From NCBI GenBank assembly GCA_000333815.1, contig CAPI01000101.1, positions 1-43,816 of the forward strand: a stretch of 43,816 nucleotides of DNA, written 5' to 3'. Under the pieces are notes generated by a model. That model was not told the origin of the DNA, made no database searches, and worked only from the letters and a program-made list of their open reading frames with translations. Source of the stretch: [Collinsella] massiliensis. GTDB taxonomy: Bacteria; Actinomycetota; Coriobacteriia; Coriobacteriales; Coriobacteriaceae. Below, piece after piece: positions 7,692 through 15,038 of this stretch. A program made the position numbers and the translations under genes. Each line of letters begins with the position of its first letter. Position 1 is the stretch's first letter.

Positions 7692-8084
7692 ATGGGAAAC
7701 GCAATCAAAAGATTCTTCGGCGGGATCGCAGTGGTTTTCGCAGTGCTTATCACCTTGGGCGGCTGCCAGAGCGGTACGCAAGGACCCGTAGGCATGTGGT
7801 ACGGGGTTGATGACGGCGGCAACGAGTCAACACTGGAAATCGATGAGGACGGAACATGGCTCTTTAACGGCAAGTATTCCGTTAATGGGGATTGGAGCGA
7901 AACCGACAGCGGAACAATCGTCCTTTCTGCAGCTTACACGAGCGTTCCGCTTGAAATGGAGGGCAGCGGGGACACCCGGATGCTTGTCTTTGCGGGAGAG
8001 GATCCGCATAGCGGAAATGCCGCCGCCATCAGCAGCTCCACGTTCTACGCGACGGAACAGGCGCGTGACGAGGCGACCGATTAG
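7692..8084 (+). CDS. Hypothetical lipoprotein (130 aa)
   Basis: The start follows AAGGAGG. A lipoprotein signal peptide is clear: basic MGNAIKR, a hydrophobic core, then the lipobox LGGC with the modified Cys at residue 25. The rest is a small extracellular domain with alternating hydrophobic and polar residues (GMWYGVDDGG, TLEIDEDGTWLFNGKYSVNGDWS), which looks like a small beta-sheet fold of the DUF5640-like kind, though I cannot assign it. It is the first gene of a plus-strand set with two membrane proteins and is less GC-rich than the surroundings. Confidence 0.75.
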   Translation: MGNAIKRFFGGIAVVFAVLITLGGCQSGTQGPVGMWYGVDDGGNESTLEIDEDGTWLFNGKYSVNGDWSETDSGTIVLSAAYTSVPLEMEGSGDTRMLVFAGEDPHSGNAAAISSSTFYATEQARDEATD

Positions 8085-8153
8085 GCTCTCGCTACCGTCC
8101 AGCTGGCTTGTCGTCACGCGCGTGTCCGAATCAGCCGCAGAAAGGAATGTGCG

Positions 8154-8678
8154 ATGGGGGTACCGGTAAACTCCTGGGAGCTTCACCAAGGGCAATACTC
8201 TGAGACGGATTATCGCTGCGCGCAGGAGCGCCTCATCGCGCTCCAAAGAACATACGTAAGCGAGAAAAACACGAGGGATACCATGCTCAAGCTTGGAGCC
8301 TGGTGCGGCGGGGCAACGGCTGTGCTGTTCGTATACGCAGGGGTGATTCCATCCCTCATCGAATCTCTCTCCAATCAGCTGACCGGAATCGAGCTCAGCA
8401 TCGGCATCGTTTTCGAATGCGTGCTTTTCGTCGGCTTATGTTTGTTCGCGGCGTGTGCGCCTGCAGGCGTGATGGCCATGGCGCGCGCGATCAAGAACTC
8501 ACGCTGGTTCATCTGGGGCGGCACGGCCGTCATGGTCACGTTGCTCATCTTAGGCGTCGTCGTCCCTTTTCTCATCGGTCCTTTCTGCCTTGTTCGGCAG
8601 ATCGGAAAGGTGAAAGGCTTACACGAGAGCATCCAAAAGCTGGAAGCGCTCCTCTCCAATAATGGACTCAACGATTAA
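8154..8678 (+). CDS. Hypothetical membrane protein (174 aa)
   Basis: GAAAGGA lies 8 nt before the ATG. After a 45-residue hydrophilic start there are three predicted membrane helices (about residues 48-68, 80-104 and 120-146) and a short C-terminal cytoplasmic helix. No family is recognised. It lies 69 nt after the lipoprotein gene, in the same direction, so the two may be cotranscribed. Confidence 0.65.
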   Translation: MGVPVNSWELHQGQYSETDYRCAQERLIALQRTYVSEKNTRDTMLKLGAWCGGATAVLFVYAGVIPSLIESLSNQLTGIELSIGIVFECVLFVGLCLFAACAPAGVMAMARAIKNSRWFIWGGTAVMVTLLILGVVVPFLIGPFCLVRQIGKVKGLHESIQKLEALLSNNGLND

Positions 8679-8745
8679 CGGAAGCGCTGAAAGACGACGC
8701 ACAGCGATGTCGGCGTTCGATCAATTGAGGGTGTTGAGGTAAGCG

Positions 8746-9312
8746 ATGGCACACCTGAAAAACTTCTTCCCCAACCTCTTCATGAAATCCGTGAGCGTGA
8801 GCGCGACGCGGCCTCCTTGGTTCGTCCTGCTACTCGCAGCCATGGCAACGGCGGCGGTATGGGCGGGCGCATGGGTGCTACTGATGCTTCTCTTGCAGCA
8901 GGCGACGGAAGCAGACGCTGGCAATGCGCTTCAGCCAGGCATGTTCATCGCCATGTTCTTCTTGTTTTGGGCGCTCGCGGTGCCGTGGTATCACATCATC
9001 TATCTTTGGAGCCTTCGAACAACGCACGGGAACGAGACGCCCGATACTACCGAGACGCATTGGGAAGTTTGGGGGAGCCTCCCGTTCATGATAGTTCTCA
9101 TGCTCATCAAGGTATTCTGGCTCGTTATCAAATACGTCTTTGCGCCGTTTCTCCCGTTGCTCATCGCCGACAGCTTGAGGATGGTGCCAACGTTTGGAAA
9201 CGCCCTCGCTAACACCGCGATCGTCCTCGTTGCCGCCTACCCCCTCATCGCGCTGGCCGTCTATGCGGTTTGGAAGCATCGAGCTACCAAGGAGGCGTTT
9301 CATACACGCTGA
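8746..9312 (+). CDS. Hypothetical membrane protein (188 aa)
   Basis: The product has four likely membrane helices (about residues 25-50, 65-90, 108-135 and 155-178) and an ETPDTTETHWEVWGS loop. TTGAGGTAAGCG before the ATG is a weak ribosome binding site. I recognise no family. It follows the other membrane protein by 67 nt and probably belongs to the same accessory unit. Confidence 0.6.
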   Translation: MAHLKNFFPNLFMKSVSVSATRPPWFVLLLAAMATAAVWAGAWVLLMLLLQQATEADAGNALQPGMFIAMFFLFWALAVPWYHIIYLWSLRTTHGNETPDTTETHWEVWGSLPFMIVLMLIKVFWLVIKYVFAPFLPLLIADSLRMVPTFGNALANTAIVLVAAYPLIALAVYAVWKHRATKEAFHTR

Positions 9313-9489
9313 GCCCCCAGCGCCGCCCCATTGATGCAGAGTTCGTTCGCATCGAAGCAAAATGAATTACTATACTCCGATGCCCCTTCCCGTGCTGAGA
9401 TACCGCTACTAGCGACGACTCAACGAAACGCTTCGCATCGCGCTACGCTCTCCCTTGACCCTGGAATCGAGCAAGGCAGGGAGCCGATC

Positions 9490-9768
9490 ATGGTAGTCCT
9501 TGACAGAGAAAAGGTCGAGCGCTCGAACTGGCTGGGCTACGCGCGCCCGGCGACCGCTAGGGAGCGCCTCGGCTACTGGTACGACCCGACCGATGAGCGC
9601 GCGTTCCACAGCCCCGAGGAAATCGACGACCACGTCAGGTGCCTCCGCAAGGCCAACGACATCGACGTGTTCCGCCGCAACCCGGACATGCTCGCCACCC
9701 TCAAGGTGCGCGTCGCCGCGCACCCCGAGGAACGCGCGGGCTGGAAGCACGTCCTCGCCGTGCTGTAA
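9490..9768 (+). CDS. Hypothetical protein (92 aa)
   Basis: I start the gene at MVVLDREKVERSNW, with GGGAG about 6 nt upstream; the frame is open for 53 codons further upstream but that part reads like non-coding sequence. The 92-residue product is charged, has no signal or membrane segment, and carries a RLGYWYDPTDERAF segment. Function is unknown. GC content returns to the chromosomal level here, so it may belong to the old backbone. Confidence 0.5.
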   Translation: MVVLDREKVERSNWLGYARPATARERLGYWYDPTDERAFHSPEEIDDHVRCLRKANDIDVFRRNPDMLATLKVRVAAHPEERAGWKHVLAVL

Positions 9769-9848
9769 CGAGGCTCACCGGGGACATGGCAGAACCTCCC
9801 CCATCGGTCCGCCCCTCGATGGCGCACGCTCTCCTGCTGCGCCGCCTC

Positions 9849-11024
9849 CTACCCCTCATCCCGTAGGCGCTCGGCCGCCCCGGCGATCTCCTGGTAGCGG
9901 GCATCGTCTCCGGCAAACGCGCCCCACGCGGGCGCGAGGGTGAGCTCGGCGGCCATGCGGCGCACGCCGCGGCGCAGCTCGTCCGCCTGACGCTCCTTAT
10001 GCTCCGCCCACGCCGCGCCGGAGCGGGCGGGGTCGAATCGCTCGGCAACGCAATCCCAGAGCGGGGAACCCGACGCATCCGGCCGCGCCGAGACGCTCTC
10101 CGCGGCCTCCACGGCATGGGCGAGCGCCGCAAGCGCAGCTTCCTGTTCCCCCGCCCGCCGCAGCGCCTCGGCCACCTCGAAGGCCATCGTCGACACGTAC
10201 GCCGGGTTCACCATGCCCATGTCGAGCGCCTCGAAGACCGCCTCCGCCGCGCTGCCGGCAGCATGCGCGAACGCCGCGTCGTCCCGCGTCGCGACCTCCT
10301 GCGCGAGCGACGAGAGCACGAAGTTCGCCGCGCGCAGCCGCTCCGCCTGCAGCAGCCCGCGCGCCTCGCCCCCACGGCCGAGCTTGCGGTACGCGGAGGC
10401 GAGGAGCATCGTCGGGGCGCCCGCGTCCTGCCGGTGCACGAGCGGCTCCAGGAGCGCCGCGGCATCCCCGTAGCGCCCCGCCTGGAAGAGCGTCGCGGCC
10501 TTCTGCTGCTGCGCGAGAAAGATCGTCGAGGGATCCGTCGCAACCTCGAGCACCCGGTCGAGCAGCGTCAGGGTCTCGTCGATGAGCGCCATGGGTTCGG
10601 CCTCGGCTTCGCCCTCCCCTTGCGCCGGTGTGAACGGCGTCGCCATGCCCGCCGCCCACATCGTGAGGAGCGACGCCAGCATGAGGAGCAGGTTCGCATC
10701 CGAATAGTGCTCCGCCGCGAGCGCGCGCAGCCGCTCGTGCGCAGCGCGCAGATCCCGCTCCCCCAGCGCATAGACCTCGACGTAGAGCGCGGCGGATTCC
10801 TCCTCCGTGAGCGCGTCCCGCCAGTCGAAGAGCTCGTCCAGCGTGAGTGAGAAATACGCGGCGATGCGGGGCAGCAGGCTCACATCGGGCAGGCTCTGAC
10901 CGAGCTCCCATTTTGAGACCGCCGCCTTCGAGACGCCCAGATGCGCCGCGAGCGCCTCTTGCGTGACGCCCATGCGCCGCCGCTCGCGCGCGATCGTGCG
11001 CCCGATGTTGATCGTTTCGTTCAT
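9849..11024 (-). CDS. XRE-family regulator with C-terminal helical-repeat domain (391 aa)
   Basis: The N-terminus is a canonical XRE helix-turn-helix (residues 8-66: IARERRRMGVTQEALAAHLG, then VSKAAVSKWELGQSLPDVSLLPRIAAYF). The remaining 320 residues are Ala-rich helices with pairs such as LFQAGRYGDAAALLEPL and YRKLGRGGEARGLLQAE that look like TPR-type repeats. Such proteins often sense a peptide or partner protein through the repeat part. The stop lies 80 nt from the end of the preceding convergent gene. A palindrome about 90 bp upstream (11112-11137) is a candidate target. Confidence 0.82.
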   Translation of the reverse strand: MNETINIGRTIARERRRMGVTQEALAAHLGVSKAAVSKWELGQSLPDVSLLPRIAAYFSLTLDELFDWRDALTEEESAALYVEVYALGERDLRAAHERLRALAAEHYSDANLLLMLASLLTMWAAGMATPFTPAQGEGEAEAEPMALIDETLTLLDRVLEVATDPSTIFLAQQQKAATLFQAGRYGDAAALLEPLVHRQDAGAPTMLLASAYRKLGRGGEARGLLQAERLRAANFVLSSLAQEVATRDDAAFAHAAGSAAEAVFEALDMGMVNPAYVSTMAFEVAEALRRAGEQEAALAALAHAVEAAESVSARPDASGSPLWDCVAERFDPARSGAAWAEHKERQADELRRGVRRMAAELTLAPAWGAFAGDDARYQEIAGAAERLRDEG

Positions 11025-11111
11025 GATGACCCCTCTGATGCGATGGACGGGAGCCGGCCGGCCATTGCCTTCAGTATGCGGTCAAGCACGAGTGGAAACA
11101 AGCGAGCGCTA

Positions 11112-11137
11112 GTTGACGTTTCACGCCGAAAGTCAAC
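11112..11137. promoter_or_regulatory. Palindrome upstream of the XRE regulator gene
   Basis: Perfect 6-bp arms GTTGAC (11112-11117) and GTCAAC (11132-11137) surround a 14-bp centre that itself carries TTT and AAA near its edges. It lies between the XRE start (11024) and the stop of the STAS gene (11216), a typical operator position. Confidence 0.45.
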
Positions 11138-11215
11138 CGGTGTGCGCGGCAGCGCGATGCCAGGGCGCGCATCCCCGCCAAACCTCTATACACAGCAGAA
11201 TGAGCGTCGCCGCCC

Positions 11216-11944
11216 TCACGCGTCGAGGAGCTTCACGAGACGCGTCATGGTGCCGCGGGCGTCGGTGCGACGGCGCACCTCGACGCTGTCGACGAGCAGG
11301 CGCATGAGGCGGATGCCTCGGCCGCGTTCCTCGGACTCGGCAGGCACCTCGTCGTCCGGGAGCTCGAAACCGCACCCGCAGTCGAGCACCTCGATCACCA
11401 CGCGGTCGCGGTAGGCGCGCATGTTGAGCACGCAGCCGGCGGCGCACGCGTGGTCGTACGCGTTGCCGAGCGCCTCGCTTGCCGCGAGCGCGGTGTCGTA
11501 GCGGTCCTCGTTCGTCATGGGAAGCCCCTCGAGCAGCTCCACCACGCGGTGGCGGTACGCGCCCAGGTGCTCGACGCCCTCCTGCACCTGCATGCTCTTC
11601 GACCACTGCGGAAGCTCGCCCGGCGACAGCGCCGGGACGGGCGGGCGCTTTGCCCCGCTCACATGGAGGATGTCGATGAGCCGCGCGATCTGCAGGAAGC
11701 GCGCCACAGCGGGCGAGGCGTTCACGAGGGAGAGCAGGCCGTCGGCCGCCATGAGGCGGCGGGCGCACGTGAGCAGCAGCGCGAGTCCCGTGGAATCTAT
11801 GAACGTCACGTGCTCGCAGTTGACGATGATGCGGCGCGCGCCGGACGAGATATAGGTGTCCATCTCGTCGCGCAGCGCCGGCACCGACGCGATATCGATA
11901 TCGCGCGGCGGGGCGATGACCGCTATGTCGTTCCATTCACGCAT
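11216..11944 (-). CDS. STAS anti-anti-sigma domain fused to RsbW-type HATPase kinase domain
   Basis: The 242-residue product joins two partners of a sigma-factor switch that are normally separate. Residues 1-100 are a STAS domain with the phospho-acceptor motif FIDSTGLALL (S51). Residues 120-242 are a GHKL kinase domain of the RsbW/SpoIIAB kind: N-box EALGNAYDH (E157, N161), G1 box DCGCG (188-192) and G2 box RGRGIRLM (207-214). The kinase half could phosphorylate its own or another STAS domain and the SpoIIE-type phosphatase at 12313-14655 could reverse it. No sigma-factor gene is in the window. No clear ribosome binding site precedes the chosen ATG. Confidence 0.87.
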   Translation of the reverse strand: MREWNDIAVIAPPRDIDIASVPALRDEMDTYISSGARRIIVNCEHVTFIDSTGLALLLTCARRLMAADGLLSLVNASPAVARFLQIARLIDILHVSGAKRPPVPALSPGELPQWSKSMQVQEGVEHLGAYRHRVVELLEGLPMTNEDRYDTALAASEALGNAYDHACAAGCVLNMRAYRDRVVIEVLDCGCGFELPDDEVPAESEERGRGIRLMRLLVDSVEVRRRTDARGTMTRLVKLLDA

Positions 11945-12094
11945 ACGGCCATGATTCCCCGGCGCATGCGCTTCTAATCAACGCGGACGGCGGACGCGCC
12001 ATGCGAGGGGGCGTACGGAAATCGCCCGGCCGAGCCGTGCGTCGACCTTGAGCCGGACGCGGGATGGCGCGAGGCCGATCTCGGATCGGACGGA

Positions 12095-12247
12095 TGGCCA
12101 TTATTTCCAGTTTTGTGACGCACTTCCTGCGAAAACACGGGTGACCTATCGCCACAACAGGCATAAGCGACCCCGCTACCAGCACGATGCGCGAACCGCA
12201 CCCCCATTTCTGCAGGATGCGCGTCACAAAACTGGAATAATTGGCCA
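12095..12247. repeat. 153-bp element with 27-bp terminal inverted repeats
   Basis: The left end TGGCCATTATTTCCAG...TGACGC (12095-12121) and right end GCGTCA...CTGGAATAATTGGCCA (12221-12247) are inverted copies differing only by a one-base shift in the TTATT run. About 99 bp of unrelated sequence lies between. The size and ends suggest a MITE-like element or a large operator. It fills most of the 368-nt gene-free stretch between the SpoIIE and STAS genes; I see nothing else in the rest of that stretch. Confidence 0.65.
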
Positions 12248-12312
12248 CCGAGCCCGGAGGTACGCCGCGCGAAGGGGTCTGCGCCCGTAAACCGGCCGCG
12301 CGCGCCCCTCGG

Positions 12313-14655
12313 CTACTCGAACTCGAGCGCCACGAGCGCGATGTCGTCCTCGAGCGCGGAGTCGGTGAAAGCATCGAGCTCGTCGAGGACGCCCTGGCAG
12401 AGTCCCCGTGCGCCGTCCGCGCTCCGCTCGAGCAGGATCTCGCGCAGGCGCTGCTCGCCGAAGAACTCGCCCTCGGCGTTTCTCGCCTCGATGGCGCCGT
12501 CCGTGTACATGAAGAGGATGTCGCCGGGCGAGAAGGTGAATGTCCCACCCTGGTACGCCATGCTCTCGAAGGCGCCCACCACGCCGGACTGCGTGCTCAG
12601 CAGCTCCGCCTCGCGCGCGGCGCCCTTGCCATCCTCGCCGTGCGCCTCGCGCAAAAGCATCGAGGGCGGGTGGCCCGCCGAGCAGTAAGCCGCCTCGCCG
12701 CGGCGCAAATCGAGCCGGGCGACGAACATGGTGGCGAACGTCTCCACGCGCGAGAAGCTCATGAGCATGGCGTTGAGCGCGCGCACCATCGCCACGGGGC
12801 TCAGCCCCTCCCATGCATACGCCGTGAGCGCGGTCTTCACGAGCGCCGACATCGACGCCGCCTCGACGCCCTTGCCCGACACGTCGCCCAAGATCATGAC
12901 GGCGCGGTCGTCGGGCAGGCGCATGAGCGTGTAGAAGTCGCCGCCCACGAGTGCCTGGCGCGTGGCGGACGAATACAGCGCGTCGCCGATGATGCCCGGC
13001 ACCTCGCCGAGCGCGCTCTTCATGCCCGCCTGGAGCGTCTGGGCGATGCGCGTCGTCTCCGTGTGCTCGCTCTCCTCGCGCTCCCTGAGCTCGAACTCGT
13101 GGGCAAGGCGCGTCAGGTAGTCGAACTCGATGTCGTCGATGGGCTCCTGCGAGTCGTCGCGCAGCAGCAGGAACCGAGCCGGCACCGGACTGCCGAGCGC
13201 AACGAGGCCGGGTTCGTCGCCCTTCATCGCCGCAAGGTTGGACGAGCCGTCGATGCCGCGCACCTCGACGAAGGCGCCCTGGTCGGGCAGGCCGTGGCTG
13301 GCGAGCCACCTGCCCACGCGCGAGAGCCGCTCGATGCGCGTGATGCGCGTCCCCTCGAGGTCGCCCTCATTCTCCGGGCCGTGCTGGCCGAGGGAGAACG
13401 GGTCGCGGACGGATTGCCCCACGAACGCCGCGGGTGCGGTGGTGGAGAAGAAGAGCTGGTCGATGTCGCCGGGCAGCGGCACGCGGTTCCCGCCCTCGAA
13501 GTCGATCGCAAAGACCGCCCGCTCGTCGTCGTGGACGATGGGGCACACATGGCAGTCGAGGACGCGCCGCACCTCGGCGACCGCCTCCGCCCACGCGATG
13601 CCCTTGTCGCCGCCCATCGCGTACACGACGTCGCGCACGTGGTTGAGCGAGCGCCCGAGCTCGGCGGTGCGGCTCGCGCGCATGCTCGTCACAAGGCTCA
13701 TGAGCTCGATGGACAGGTAGTCGCACACGACCTCGATCACGTTCACGTCGTAGCTGCGCGAGGTGGTGGGGCGCTTCCAGCCGAGCTCCATGACGCCGAG
13801 CAGCTGCGTGCCGAAGAACAGCGGCACGGCGATGAGCGTCTTGTACGGCGGCATGTACTGGGGCCTGAGCTTGCGGCTCTTGCGCATATCGAGGTCGTAG
13901 ATGGATCCGGTATCCTCCCGCGCGTCCTCCCCCGGCCGCACGATGGACAGACGGCACGACGAGCCCTTCCGGAGCACGTACGTGGGGACGCCGACGCCGA
14001 AGGGGATGAATTCGGGCACGTAGTCGTGCACGAGGCTCTCGGAGATGGCGCGCAGCTTGAACCCGCCGCCCTCGGAGAAGTAGACCTCCGCGCCGTCCGC
14101 GTCGAGCGCGTCGGCGAGCTTGTTGAGGACGGTGTCCAGAAGCGCGGGAAGGCTCTCGGCGCCGACGGTGGACATGATGACCGAGAGCGTGCCCGAAAGG
14201 CGCTTATTCGCCGCCTGGAGCTCGGAGACCATGCGCCGCATCTGGCGGTCGTAGGCGTAGCGCTCCTCGAGGCTGTGAACGGTGAGGAGGGCGGAGCCGC
14301 GCGCCGCGTGGCGCTTCAGCAGGCGCCGGCGGAACGTGGCGGAACCCGCGACTTGGATGGCGCGCACGAGCACGGGGACGAACGAGCCGTCCGAGAGCTT
14401 GAGCATGAGCGTGCAGTCGCTGCCGTCGAGCAAGAAGGGCAGCCGGTGGCCGTCGGCGCGCTCGAAGGAATCGCTGAACAGCAGGTCCTTGATGTCGGTG
14501 TCGATGACGCGCTCGCGCGGCATGCCCACGAGCTCGAGGAAGCGGGTGTTCGCATGGAAGATGGAGCCGTCGAGGTCGCACGCCACGACGGCATCGCTCG
14601 TGAGCTCCGCGACACGCGTGAGCTCGGCCAGCTCGTCACGACCGGAAGACTCCAT
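12313..14655 (-). CDS. PAS-GAF sensor with C-terminal SpoIIE/PP2C serine phosphatase
   Basis: The 780-residue product has a PAS domain (about 10-110, with ACDLDGSIFHANTRFLELVG), a GAF-like domain (about 155-325, ADALDADGAEVYF) followed by a second sensory stretch, a short coiled linker (HEFELREREESEHTETTRIAQTL-like) and a PP2C domain (about 555-780). Metal-binding landmarks are VGGDFY, GDVSGKGVEA, MYTDGAIEARN and EDDIALV. It most likely dephosphorylates a STAS-domain antagonist in response to an internal signal; the STAS-HATPase gene downstream is the obvious partner. The start is MESSGRD, after GAGGGG; longer in-frame starts would overlap tRNA-Leu. Confidence 0.87.
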   Translation of the reverse strand: MESSGRDELAELTRVAELTSDAVVACDLDGSIFHANTRFLELVGMPRERVIDTDIKDLLFSDSFERADGHRLPFLLDGSDCTLMLKLSDGSFVPVLVRAIQVAGSATFRRRLLKRHAARGSALLTVHSLEERYAYDRQMRRMVSELQAANKRLSGTLSVIMSTVGAESLPALLDTVLNKLADALDADGAEVYFSEGGGFKLRAISESLVHDYVPEFIPFGVGVPTYVLRKGSSCRLSIVRPGEDAREDTGSIYDLDMRKSRKLRPQYMPPYKTLIAVPLFFGTQLLGVMELGWKRPTTSRSYDVNVIEVVCDYLSIELMSLVTSMRASRTAELGRSLNHVRDVVYAMGGDKGIAWAEAVAEVRRVLDCHVCPIVHDDERAVFAIDFEGGNRVPLPGDIDQLFFSTTAPAAFVGQSVRDPFSLGQHGPENEGDLEGTRITRIERLSRVGRWLASHGLPDQGAFVEVRGIDGSSNLAAMKGDEPGLVALGSPVPARFLLLRDDSQEPIDDIEFDYLTRLAHEFELREREESEHTETTRIAQTLQAGMKSALGEVPGIIGDALYSSATRQALVGGDFYTLMRLPDDRAVMILGDVSGKGVEAASMSALVKTALTAYAWEGLSPVAMVRALNAMLMSFSRVETFATMFVARLDLRRGEAAYCSAGHPPSMLLREAHGEDGKGAAREAELLSTQSGVVGAFESMAYQGGTFTFSPGDILFMYTDGAIEARNAEGEFFGEQRLREILLERSADGARGLCQGVLDELDAFTDSALEDDIALVALEFE

Positions 14656-14715
14656 GGCACTCCCCTCGTCCGCGCGGACCTCGGGGCGCGTGCGGCTGCG
14701 GCGCGGTGCCCCGAT

Positions 14716-14740
14716 AAGAAAAAAGCCTCCGAGGAGGCTT
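14716..14740 (-). terminator. Terminator of tRNA-Leu
   Basis: On the minus strand AAGCCTC-CTCG-GAGGCTT is followed by TTTTTC. It starts 12 nt after the tRNA CCA and separates the tRNA from the SpoIIE gene. Confidence 0.85.
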
Positions 14741-14751
14741 CGAGGATTCGA

Positions 14752-14841
14752 TGGTGTCGGAGGCGGGACTTGAACCCGCATGTCCGTGGTTAGGACACTA
14801 GCACCTCAAGCTAGCGCGTCTGCCAATTCCGCCACTCCGAC
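14752..14841 (-). tRNA. tRNA-Leu (GAG)
   Basis: A 90-nt class II tRNA on the minus strand: acceptor GTCGGAG/CTCCGAC, discriminator A, encoded CCA, anticodon loop TTGAGGT with GAG between CTAGC and GCTAG arms, a long variable arm (GTGTCCTAACCACGGACAT) and T loop TTCAAGT. Confidence 0.96.
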
Positions 14842-14857
14842 AAAAGCAGCAAGGAGT

Positions 14858-14886
14858 ATATTACCCAACCCACCCCCGATGCGCAA
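14858..14886 (-). promoter_or_regulatory. Promoter of tRNA-Leu
   Basis: On the minus strand TTGCGC (14881-14886) and TAATAT (14858-14863) are 17 nt apart, and the tRNA begins 17 nt further on. Confidence 0.7.
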
Positions 14887-14909
14887 GGGGGAATTTTGAG
14901 AAATTCCTT

Positions 14910-14970
14910 GAGTCATTGGGGACGGGTTCAATTGACTCAGCGAGTCATTGGGGACGGGTTCAATTGACTC
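14910..14970. repeat. Two tandem GAGTCA-type hairpin units
   Basis: Two 29-bp units (14910-14938, 14942-14970) are identical. Each has GAGTCA and TGACTC arms around the core GGGGACGGGTTC and they are 3 nt apart in the same orientation. They lie between the tRNA-Leu promoter and the stop of the peptide-binding protein gene. Confidence 0.9.
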
Positions 14971-15038
14971 GCCCGCCGCCTGCGCGCCCGCACACCCGCC
15001 CGCTCGCGCGAGACGCGCGGCGCCGGCCCCTACCGCCG

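Noticed and set aside
14656-14781. N-terminal extension of the SpoIIE-type phosphatase
   Set aside because: It would overlap the tRNA-Leu gene and its terminator; a good ribosome binding site precedes the ATG at 14655.
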